The notes under the pieces are model-generated. The model was not told where the DNA came from. It searched no databases and saw only the letters and a list, made by a program, of their open reading frames with translations. Positions 1 to 5,162 of a stretch of 13,928 bases of DNA are shown piece after piece. How positions within the stretch are numbered: position 1 is the stretch's first letter; every line of letters begins with the position of its first letter. The stretch comes from DATGLW01 sp035293965 (GTDB taxonomy: Bacteria > Actinomycetota > Acidimicrobiia > Acidimicrobiales > RAAP-2), in the NCBI GenBank assembly GCA_035293965.1, contig DATGLW010000063.1, positions 1 through 13,928 on the forward strand. The letters are read 5' to 3'. The position numbers and the translations under genes are program-made.

Positions 1-747
1 GGCCAGATAGGCGAAGGTGGTGTCGTCCGGCGCCACCATGCCGGCTCGGGCGCCACCCTCGATGCTCATGTTGCACAACGTCATCCGCCCCTCCATGGAC
101 AGCGAGCGGACGGCCGACCCGCGGTACTCGACCACATGACCCATCCCGCCGCCGGTACCGATGCGGCCGATGACGGCCAGGGCCACGTCCTTGGCGGTCA
201 CCCCGGCACCCAGGCGGCCCTCCACGGTCACCGCCATGGTGGCCGGGCGGTGCTGGGGCAGGGTCTGGGTGGCCAGGACGTGCTCGACCTCGCTCGTGCC
301 GATGCCGAACGCCAGGGCACCGAAGGCCCCGTGGGTGGAGGTGTGGCTGTCGCCGCACACGATGACCATCCCCGGCTGGGTGAGGCCCCGCTCGGGGCCG
401 ATCACGTGCACGATGCCCTGGTCGGGATGGCCCATCGGGTAGCAGGTGATGCCGAACTCGGCGCAGTTGGCGTCGAGCACCCGGAGCTGGGTGGCCGACA
501 CGGGGTCCGCGATCGGCTCGTCGAGGCCGGTGGTGGGGACGTTGTGGTCCGCCGTCGCCACCGTCAGGTCAGGGCGGCGGACCCGCCGGCCCGCCAGGCG
601 GAGCCCGTCGAAGGCCTGCGGCGAGGTCACCTCGTGGACGAGGTGGAGGTCGACGAACAGGAGATCGGGCTCGCCCTCGGCCGAGCGGACGACATGGTCG
701 TCCCAGATCTTGTCCACGAGGGTCCGCGGACCCCGCGCGCCGGGCAC
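1..747 (-). CDS. leuC: 3-isopropylmalate dehydratase large subunit, N-terminal part (partial)
   Basis: LeuC and LeuD together isomerise 2-isopropylmalate to 3-isopropylmalate in leucine synthesis, using a [4Fe-4S] cluster as in aconitase. The 249 residues present begin near TLVDKIWDDHVV and continue through DLHLVHEVTSPQAFD, DHNVPT, QGIVHVIGPE, GDSHTSTHGAFGALAFGIG and EVEHVLATQTL, ending at the GARAGMVAPDDTTFAYL segment; all are standard LeuC blocks in the right order. The cluster-binding cysteines lie in the missing C-terminal half, beyond the left edge. The GTG start at 747 lies 2 nt after the greA stop and has GAGGG about 9 nt upstream inside the greA end, so it belongs to the same transcript as leuA and greA. 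leuD would be expected next, outside the window. Family assignment is secure; the exact start could move by a few codons. Confidence 0.95.
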   Translation of the reverse strand, partial: MPGARGPRTLVDKIWDDHVVRSAEGEPDLLFVDLHLVHEVTSPQAFDGLRLAGRRVRRPDLTVATADHNVPTTGLDEPIADPVSATQLRVLDANCAEFGITCYPMGHPDQGIVHVIGPERGLTQPGMVIVCGDSHTSTHGAFGALAFGIGTSEVEHVLATQTLPQHRPATMAVTVEGRLGAGVTAKDVALAVIGRIGTGGGMGHVVEYRGSAVRSLSMEGRMTLCNMSIEGGARAGMVAPDDTTFAYLA

Positions 748-749
748 CC

Positions 750-1247
750 TCAGCCCTCGACCTTCACGATGTCGACCCGCAGCGCGCCCCCCGGGGCCTC
801 GTACTCCACCGTCTCGCCGGCGGTCCGCCCCAGGAGGGCCTGGCCCAGGGGCGCGCCCGGCGACACGACGGGCATGTCCCCGCGGCGCTCCTCGATGGAG
901 CCGAGGAAGAAGGACTGGACGTCCTCCTCGTCGTCGCCGTGGTAGCGCAGGGTCACGATGCTGCCATGACGGACGGAGCCGTCGCCGCCGGTCCCTTCGA
1001 CGATCTGCACGTGCTTGAGCAGCGCCTGGAGCTGGCGGATGCGCGCCTCCATCTTCGCCTGGTGGTCCTTGGCCGCGTGGTAGTCGCCGTTCTCCGACAG
1101 GTCGCCGAGGGCCCGCGCCGACTCGATGGCGCGGGCCACCTCGACCCGGCCGCGGGTGGTGAGGTCCTCGAGCTCGGCCTGCAGCCGCTGGTGCGTCTCA
1201 CGAGTGAGGCGCGTCGGCTCCTCTTGGTTCGTGCGTGCGTCGGTCAC
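750..1247 (-). CDS. greA: Transcription elongation factor GreA/GreB family
   Basis: GreA enters the secondary channel of stalled RNA polymerase and stimulates cleavage of the backtracked transcript. The 165-residue product has the N-terminal coiled coil (about residues 12-85) with the tip motif ALGDLSENGDYHAAKD; Asp49 and Glu52 correspond to the acidic pair that places the catalytic Mg2+. The C-terminal FKBP-like domain (about 90-163) carries PLGQALLGRTAGETVEYEAPGG. Length is normal for the family. The GTG start has GGAGGAG 7 nt upstream and overlaps the stop of the repeat-peptide ORF (GTGA). The tip differs slightly from the commoner ENAEYHAA, but the key residues are kept. Its place between leuA and leuC is unusual and suggests co-transcription with the leucine genes. 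Whether the genome has a second greA cannot be seen from here. Confidence 0.95.
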   Translation of the reverse strand: MTDARTNQEEPTRLTRETHQRLQAELEDLTTRGRVEVARAIESARALGDLSENGDYHAAKDHQAKMEARIRQLQALLKHVQIVEGTGGDGSVRHGSIVTLRYHGDDEEDVQSFFLGSIEERRGDMPVVSPGAPLGQALLGRTAGETVEYEAPGGALRVDIVKVEG

Positions 1248-1348
1248 TGCGTCTCCTCCGAGAGGTTCCGCCGGATCTCATCCGGCAGGTTCCGCCGGAT
1301 CTCCTCCGGCAGGTTCCGGCGGGCGGCCGGTGACGGTCCTTCGCTCAC
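1244..1348 (-). CDS. Possible 34-residue repeat peptide between leuA and greA
   Basis: This small frame fills the leuA-greA gap exactly. Its GTG start (1348-1346) overlaps the leuA TGA as GTGA, and its TGA (1246-1244) overlaps the greA GTG as GTGA. The product starts VSEGPSPAAR and then reads three tandem octapeptides, RNLPEEIR, RNLPDEIR and RNLSEETQ. The result is a highly charged, probably amphipathic helix with no membrane segment. The codons are GC-ending like the neighbours. There is no good Shine-Dalgarno before its GTG, so translation would depend on coupling to leuA. The same DNA folds into GCCGGAT-type hairpins and repeats the greA ribosome-binding sequence, so it could instead be a structured spacer that happens to be open. 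I do not recognise a family and assign no function. Confidence 0.4.
   Translation of the reverse strand: MSEGPSPAARRNLPEEIRRNLPDEIRRNLSEETQ
1263..1320. repeat. 24-bp tandem repeat with hairpins upstream of greA
   Basis: Two complete 24-bp units (1263-1286 and 1287-1310) differ at one base, and a partial third starts at 1311; a diverged fragment sits at 1250-1262. Each unit contains an inverted repeat: GCCGGAT-CTC-ATCCGGC at 1270-1286 is a perfect 7-bp stem with a 3-nt loop, and 1294-1310 is the same with one mismatch. On the minus (sense) strand each unit carries a purine block, GGAGGAG or GGATGAG, the last of which is the greA ribosome-binding site. The 24-bp period keeps reading frame. Confidence 0.85.
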
Positions 1349-3132
1349 GTCGAGGCTACCGGCTCGGAGGAGGGCGCCCCTCCGGCGGGACGTCCCCGGG
1401 GGGACCGGTTGGCAGCGCTCACCACGGCCGCCAGCGACGCGTCGAGGATGCTCGAGTCCATGCCGACGCCCCACCACGTGGCCCCATCGGGCCCCTCGGC
1501 TTCGACGTAGGCGACCGCGGAGGCCCCGCTGCCCGAGGTGAGGGCGTGCTCGCTGTAGTCGCGGACCTCGAGGGCGATGCCGAGCTCCTGGCGCAGGGCC
1601 GCCACCAGGGCGTCGATGGGGCCGTTGCCCTCGCCCACCACCGTGCGGTGGTGGCCGTCGACCAGGAGCTGTGCAACCACGGTGGTGCGGCTCTCGCGGG
1701 TGGAGACCTCGCTGCCGAGCAACCTGATGCCGGCGTCCTCGGGCAGGTACGTGCGGGCGAACACCTCCCACATCTCGTCGGGGGAGATGACCGTGCCGCT
1801 CGCCTCGGTGACGGACTGGACCGCCCTCGAGAACTCGACCTGCAGGCGGCGCGGCAGGTCGAGCCCGTGCTCGGTGTCCATCACGTACGCGACGCCCCCC
1901 TTGCCGGACTGGCTGTTCACCTGGATGATCGCCTCGTAGGTCCGCCCGGTGTGCTTGGGGTCGATCGGCAGGTAGGGCACCTCCCACTGCGCGTAGTCGT
2001 CGCCGATGGCCGCCATGCCCTTCTTGATGGCGTCCTGGTGGGACCCCGAGAACGCCGTGTACACGAGGTCGCCGGCGTACGGGTGCCGGGGGTGCACGGG
2101 CATGCGGGTGGCGAGCTCGGCCACGTGGCGCACCCGCTCGATGTCGCCGAGGTCGAGCTCGGGGTCGACGCCCTGGGAGAACAGGTTCAGTGCCAGCGTG
2201 ACGAGGTCGACGTTGCCGGTGCGCTCGCCGTTGCCGAACAGGGTGCCCTCCACACGCTGGGCGCCCGCCAGCACGGCCAGCTCTGCGGCGGCCACGGCGG
2301 TGCCCCGGTCGTTGTGGGGGTGGACGCTCAGCACGACGTCGTCGCGCCCACCCAGAGCGCGGGCGAACCACTCGATGACGTCCGCGTAGACGTTGGGGGT
2401 GTACATCTCCACGGTGGCAGGCAGGTTGAGGATGATCGGCCGCTCGGCCGTCGGCTCGATCACGTCCATCACGGCCCTGCAGATCTCGACGGCGAACTCC
2501 GGCTCGGTGGCCGTGAAGCTCTCGGGCGAGTACTCGTAGCGGACCTCGGACCCGGCCAGCTTGTGCTCGAGCTTGCGGCACAGCCGGGCGGCGTTGACCG
2601 CGATGTCCACGATCCCGGCCTTGTCGAGGCCGAACACCACCCGCCGCTGCAGCTCCGACGTCGAGTTGTAGAAGTGGACGATCGCCCTCGGTGCGCCCAC
2701 CAGGGAATCGAACGTCCGCTCGATGAGCTCCTCGCGGCATTGGACCAGCACCTGAATGGTCACGTCCTCGGGGATCCGCTCCTCCTCGATGATCTTGCGC
2801 TGGAAGTCGAGGTCGGTCGTGGAGGCCGAGGGGAACCCGACCTCGATCTCCTTGAAGCCGATGGCGACCAGCGTCTCGAACAGGCGGAGCTTGCGGTCGG
2901 GGTCCATCGGGTCGATCAGCGCCTGGTTGCCGTCGCGCAGGTCCACGCTGGCCCACCGGGGCGCCCGGGTCAACACCCGGTCGGGCCAGGTGCGGTCGGC
3001 AAGCTGCAGCGGCACGTGGGACCGGTACCGCTCGAAGGGCATGGGCGAACGGGCCGGGCGCCGCTCGGCCGGCCGGCCCCTCGCCCCAGCCCCGTTGGAT
3101 CGGTCATCGGTGGGCTGTGGTGCGCGCGTCAC
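1345..3132 (-). CDS. leuA: 2-isopropylmalate synthase
   Basis: Condenses acetyl-CoA with 2-oxoisovalerate, the committed step of leucine synthesis. From the GTG at 3132 the product is 595 residues, in the long (actinobacterial) LeuA class. The TIM-barrel catalytic domain shows DLRDGNQALIDPM (about 64-76), where R66 and D67 are the substrate and metal residues, EVGFPSAS, the HPHN metal site (H271, H273) and GNGERTGN (301-308). The C-terminal allosteric domain (about 460-570), which binds leucine for feedback inhibition, shows VGEGNGPIDALVAAL and TSGSGASAVAYVE. I chose GTG 3132 because GAGGAA lies 6 nt upstream. The ATG at 3042 (MPFERYRSH, 565 residues) aligns with common annotated LeuA starts but lacks a Shine-Dalgarno. 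First gene of the operon after an attenuator; its stop overlaps the next start. Confidence 0.96.
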   Translation of the reverse strand: MTRAPQPTDDRSNGAGARGRPAERRPARSPMPFERYRSHVPLQLADRTWPDRVLTRAPRWASVDLRDGNQALIDPMDPDRKLRLFETLVAIGFKEIEVGFPSASTTDLDFQRKIIEEERIPEDVTIQVLVQCREELIERTFDSLVGAPRAIVHFYNSTSELQRRVVFGLDKAGIVDIAVNAARLCRKLEHKLAGSEVRYEYSPESFTATEPEFAVEICRAVMDVIEPTAERPIILNLPATVEMYTPNVYADVIEWFARALGGRDDVVLSVHPHNDRGTAVAAAELAVLAGAQRVEGTLFGNGERTGNVDLVTLALNLFSQGVDPELDLGDIERVRHVAELATRMPVHPRHPYAGDLVYTAFSGSHQDAIKKGMAAIGDDYAQWEVPYLPIDPKHTGRTYEAIIQVNSQSGKGGVAYVMDTEHGLDLPRRLQVEFSRAVQSVTEASGTVISPDEMWEVFARTYLPEDAGIRLLGSEVSTRESRTTVVAQLLVDGHHRTVVGEGNGPIDALVAALRQELGIALEVRDYSEHALTSGSGASAVAYVEAEGPDGATWWGVGMDSSILDASLAAVVSAANRSPRGRPAGGAPSSEPVAST

Positions 3133-3208
3133 TGGTCTTCCTCGTCTCTGCGAGTCGGCCCGAGCCCGACCCTGCCGCCTCCGGCCCGGCCACCTGCGCC
3201 CTCCCAAC

Positions 3209-3240
3209 AAAAAACCCCCTGGCCGTTCTGGCGCAGGAGG
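3209..3240 (-). terminator. Attenuator terminator of the leuA leader
   Basis: Read on the minus strand, CCTCCTGCGCC (3240-3230) pairs with GGCCAGGGGG (3224-3215) around the loop AGAAC, giving about ten pairs with one bulged C and one G-U pair. Six T residues follow at 3214-3209. This is a typical intrinsic terminator, placed after the Leu-rich leader peptide and about 75 nt before the leuA start, which is where an attenuator belongs. Confidence 0.82.
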
Positions 3241-3245
3241 TTGCG

Positions 3246-3269
3246 GGCGAACGCGATGTGGCGCTCGCC
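3246..3269 (-). promoter_or_regulatory. Leader hairpin between leader peptide and terminator
   Basis: On the minus strand GGCGAGCG (3269-3262) pairs with CGTTCGCC (3253-3246), an 8-bp stem with one G-U pair and an 8-nt loop. It starts 1 nt after the leader-peptide stop codon, so a ribosome that reaches the stop would cover its 5' arm, while one stalled at the Leu codons would leave it free. This fits a component of an attenuation switch, but I could not resolve a complete mutually exclusive antiterminator by eye. Confidence 0.55.
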
Positions 3270-3270
3270 G

Positions 3271-3309
3271 TCAGGTAAGCAGCAGGACCGAGACCGGGGC
3301 TCCGTGCAT
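3271..3309 (-). CDS. Leucine operon leader peptide (MHGAPVSVLLLT)
   Basis: A 12-codon ORF, ATG at 3309 and TGA at 3273-3271, encoding MHGAPVSVLLLT. Three consecutive Leu codons (CTG CTG CTT, 3285-3277) preceded by Val codons lie directly before the stop. A hairpin and then an intrinsic terminator follow before leuA. This is the layout of ribosome-mediated attenuation: scarce leucyl-tRNA stalls the ribosome on the Leu codons and prevents termination. Leucine leader peptides of this kind are known upstream of leuA in Actinobacteria and in the enteric leu operon. GGGG lies 5 nt before the ATG, and the predicted transcription start is so close that the leader may be nearly leaderless. Confidence 0.82.
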   Translation of the reverse strand: MHGAPVSVLLLT

Positions 3310-3318
3310 GGTGACCCC

Positions 3319-3348
3319 ATGCTGCCAGGACTTTGCAACCCGCGTCAA
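3319..3348 (-). promoter_or_regulatory. leuA: Probable promoter of the leu operon
   Basis: On the minus strand, TTGACG (3348-3343) and CAGCAT (3324-3319) are separated by 18 bp. The -35 matches the consensus at five of six positions; the -10 keeps the A at position 2 and the AT at positions 5-6. Transcription would begin about 7 nt downstream, near 3312, only a few bases before the leader-peptide ATG. Confidence 0.5.
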
Positions 3349-3540
3349 GGCATGGGGCCCGCTCGGGCCCGGCGCCCCACGGTTCCGGGTGGGCGCCGCG
3401 CCATTCCGGTGGGCGTGATCCGGTCGGTGTGGTCGAGCGGTGGGCGTCACCGGGTCGGCCGGGCCGGGCGGCGGAGCCCACGGGTGCCCGCTCGCATCAT
3501 GCGGGCCGGGCGTCGTGAACCGCCCGGCTACGGTCTGGCC
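3349..3540. other. Non-coding region with GC hairpins
   Basis: I see no convincing gene here. It holds two short GC hairpins, GGGCCC-GCTC-GGGCCC (3355-3370) and GGCGCCC/GGGCGCC (3371-3377 with 3391-3397), and three direct copies of GGTGGGCG at 3388, 3408 and 3439. These could be upstream structure or old terminators; none has a T tract. Confidence 0.4.
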
Positions 3541-3714
3541 GTGACCCGTCGCCGCAGCCGCCGGGGGCTCCTCCTCGTGGCCCTCGTGGCCACCCTTGCC
3601 GCCACTACCGCCGGCCTGGCGCGCCGGGCGCGTCGGCGAGATCGCCTGGCCACGCCGCCGAGCCTCGACGCGTGGCCCGCCGTGCCGAGGGCTCCCCACA
3701 AGGCCGGCGGCTGA
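3541..3714 (+). CDS. Possible small single-pass membrane protein
   Basis: A 57-residue frame starting at GTG 3541. It has a basic N terminus (VTRRRSRRG), one hydrophobic segment (LLLVALVATLAATTAGL, about residues 10-26), then RRARRRDRL and a proline-rich tail with DAWPAVPRAPH. Positive charges on both sides of one helix, followed by a W-P-x-V-P tail, resemble short hypothetical membrane proteins common in actinobacterial genomes; that comparison is from memory and gives no function. There is no Shine-Dalgarno, but TACGGT lies 6 nt upstream of the GTG, suiting a leaderless message. An in-frame ATG at 3499 would add 14 residues. It stands alone on the plus strand upstream of the 26-bp repeats. 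Confidence 0.45.
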   Translation: MTRRRSRRGLLLVALVATLAATTAGLARRARRRDRLATPPSLDAWPAVPRAPHKAGG

Positions 3715-3721
3715 GGCTGCT

Positions 3722-3852
3722 CCAGGGGGCCGGCTCCGGGTGGAGAGGAGGCGACCCCCTGGGTGGCTTCGAACGACCGCTGCCTGCTCAGCAGTCGGCG
3801 GGCTCGGGGTGGAGAGGAGGCGACCCTCGGGAGGAGCCTCCCGCCTCCCGAG
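3722..3852. repeat. Paired 26-bp direct repeats with flanking hairpins
   Basis: A 26-bp sequence occurs at 3732-3757 and again at 3801-3826 with one mismatch; its core is GGTGGAGAGGAGGCGACCC. The first copy sits mostly in the loop of a perfect 8-bp inverted repeat, CCAGGGGG (3722-3729) with CCCCCTGG (3755-3762). The second runs straight into another perfect inverted repeat, CTCGGGAGG (3826-3834) with CCTCCCGAG (3844-3852). The plus strand displays AGGAGG; the minus strand displays CCTCCTCTCC, which is complementary to ribosome-binding sites. It lies between the small membrane ORF and tetR. Nature unknown. Confidence 0.75.
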
Positions 3853-3997
3853 CCGATCGCCCCGCGCGCCCGGCGTCATCCGTGCACCCCAGCGCGGCGG
3901 CGGTGCGGAACCGGCCGTTCGCTTCGCGCCCCTGTCTTCGTCCGGGCTCGAACGACTCGATCGCCATCGCTCACCGGAACCGCCACCCGCCCAGGGC
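3853..3997. other. Spacer upstream of tetR
   Basis: I see no gene, repeat or RNA structure here that I can support. Open frames across it have no start signals and a composition unlike the proteins on either side. Confidence 0.4.
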
Positions 3998-4026
3998 TCG
4001 ACGGCCGCCCACCGCCAGCGCACAAT
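3998..4026 (+). promoter_or_regulatory. Predicted leaderless promoter of tetR
   Basis: TCGACG (3998-4003) and CACAAT (4021-4026) are separated by 17 bp, each matching the consensus at four of six positions. The -10 ends 6 nt before the GTG at 4033, so transcription would begin at the start codon itself. This supports GTG 4033 despite the absence of a ribosome-binding site. Confidence 0.5.
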
Positions 4027-4028
4027 GT

Positions 4029-4053
4029 CCTAGTGGTATTAGGGAAACCTATT
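4029..4053 (+). promoter_or_regulatory. Possible TetR operator (CCTA/TAGG half-sites)
   Basis: An AT-rich island in GC-rich DNA at the tetR start. CCTAGTGGTATTAGG (4029-4043) is an imperfect 15-bp palindrome, and TAGG-GAAA-CCTA overlaps it on the right, giving CCTA, TAGG and CCTA half-sites in a row across the predicted transcription start. Position and symmetry fit autorepression by the TetR protein encoded here; binding is inferred. Confidence 0.42.
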
Positions 4054-4689
4054 CATGATCGGCGCGCTCGCCGCCACCAGGCCACCAAGGACGAGATCGT
4101 GGCGGCCGCCTGGGAGGTCGCGCGGGAGAAGGGCCTGGCTGGGGTCTCCCTCGGCGACGTCGCCGCCCGGGTTGGGATGCGCGTGCCCTCGCTGTACTCG
4201 TACTTCGCCTCGAAGAACGACATCTTCGACGCCATGTTCGCCCAGGGCAACGAGCAGTTCCTCGAGCTCGTCCGGGCCCGCGTCGGCGATCTCCCCCGCT
4301 CCGCGCGCCAGCGCGTCCGTGCGGGCTTCTGGATCCTCTTCGACTTCTGCACCGCCGATCCCGTCCGGTACCAGCTGCTCTTCCAACGCACCATCCCGGG
4401 CTTCACGCCGTCCGAGGCGTCGTATGCCAAGGCGGTCGAGGTGCTCGATCTCTTCCGCTCCGAGCTCGCAGCGATGGGCCTCGTCAGCGACCAATCCGAC
4501 GAGGACCTGCTCACCGCCCTCAGCATCGGGCTGGTCGACCAGCAGATCGCCAACGACCCCGGCGGCTCGCGCTGGGCACGCCTGGTCGACGACGTGGCGG
4601 ACATGGCCTACGACCATCTCGTGAAGAAGCGGCGGCGGGTGGCGCGTCGCGCCTCCCGCGGGCGAACCATCAAGGAGGAGGCTCCGTGA
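4033..4689 (+). CDS. TetR/AcrR family transcriptional regulator
   Basis: 218 residues from GTG 4033. The N-terminal DNA-binding domain (about 17-66) has helix 1 TKDEIVAAAWEVAREKG, then VSLGDVAARVGM and the recognition and anchor segment RVPSLYSYFASKNDIFDAMF, a textbook TetR pattern. The all-helical C-terminal domain (about 80-190), with RYQLLFQRTIPGFTPSE and LSIGLVDQQIANDP, would bind a small ligand and mediate dimerisation. The protein ends in a basic tail (VKKRRRVARRASRGR). The stop overlaps the next start (GTGA), so it is the first gene of a three-gene operon with an SRPBCC protein and a glycosyltransferase, which it probably controls. The start was chosen from the -10 CACAAT 6 nt upstream; longer in-frame extensions back to 3763 look non-coding. 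The ligand is unknown. Confidence 0.9.
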   Translation: MVLGKPIHDRRARRHQATKDEIVAAAWEVAREKGLAGVSLGDVAARVGMRVPSLYSYFASKNDIFDAMFAQGNEQFLELVRARVGDLPRSARQRVRAGFWILFDFCTADPVRYQLLFQRTIPGFTPSEASYAKAVEVLDLFRSELAAMGLVSDQSDEDLLTALSIGLVDQQIANDPGGSRWARLVDDVADMAYDHLVKKRRRVARRASRGRTIKEEAP

Positions 4690-5162
4690 GCAGTGCGCGA
4701 GCGGGAACGGTCCAGGTCCACGTCGACGCGTCCCCCGAGCGGGTGTGGTCCCTGCTGTCGGACCTGGAACGGATGGGGGAATGGAGCCCCGAGTGCTACC
4801 GGGTGCGATGGCTGGACGGCGCCACGTCGCCGGCGGTGCCGGGCGCTCGCTTCAGGGGCTGGAACCGCTACGGGCGCCTGCGCTGGTCGGTCGCCTGCAG
4901 GGTGAAGACCGCGGTGCCGAACGAGGAGCTCAGCTTTGCCACGGTGGTGCACGAGAAGGAGATGACCACGTGGACGTACCGCATCGTCCCGTCCGACCGC
5001 GGGGTCGAGCTCGTCGAGTCCTTCGACGTCCACTGGCTGCCGCTGTCGGCCCGCCTGGTCGAGGACGTCGTCATGCGTGACCGGGATCGACGCCGGGAAG
5101 CGGGGATGCGGTCGACCCTCGAGCGCATCAAGGAGCTCGCCGAGGCGGGACCGGGCTCCTGA
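4686..5162 (+). CDS. SRPBCC (START-like, polyketide cyclase) family protein
   Basis: 158 residues from GTG 4686, which overlaps the tetR stop and has AAGGAGGAG upstream. The N terminus, VQVHVDASPERVWSLLSDLERMGEW (about residues 9-33, here in two pieces: VQVHVDASPERVW and SLLSDLERMGEW), is the first strand and helix of the SRPBCC fold. It is followed by the alternating strands GARFRGWNRYGRLRW, EELSFATVV, TTWTYRIVP and GVELVESFDV and a long C-terminal helix. Such proteins bind hydrophobic ligands in a deep cavity; some are aromatase/cyclases and many have no known reaction. No signal peptide or membrane segment. Its stop overlaps the next start by one base (TGATG), so it is tightly coupled to the glycosyltransferase. 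A role in binding or modifying a lipophilic substrate of that enzyme is inference. Confidence 0.9.
   Translation: MSSARAGTVQVHVDASPERVWSLLSDLERMGEWSPECYRVRWLDGATSPAVPGARFRGWNRYGRLRWSVACRVKTAVPNEELSFATVVHEKEMTTWTYRIVPSDRGVELVESFDVHWLPLSARLVEDVVMRDRDRRREAGMRSTLERIKELAEAGPGS

Noticed and set aside
1250..1320. CRISPR-like array
   Set aside because: The units are directly tandem with no spacers and keep reading frame.
3230..3310. T-box riboswitch upstream of leuA
   Set aside because: No T-box sequence or stem I specifier loop; a translated Leu-rich leader peptide explains the region better.
1126..3540. Very long open frame on the plus strand opposite leuA and greA
   Set aside because: It is antisense to well-supported genes and is His/Val/Gly-rich without domains, an effect of high GC3 on the other strand. 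Only its last 57 codons look like a possible gene.
3760..3800. Possible tRNA (TTCGAAC at 3769, short stems around it)
   Set aside because: No acceptor stem, D-arm or anticodon arm at the required distances on either strand.
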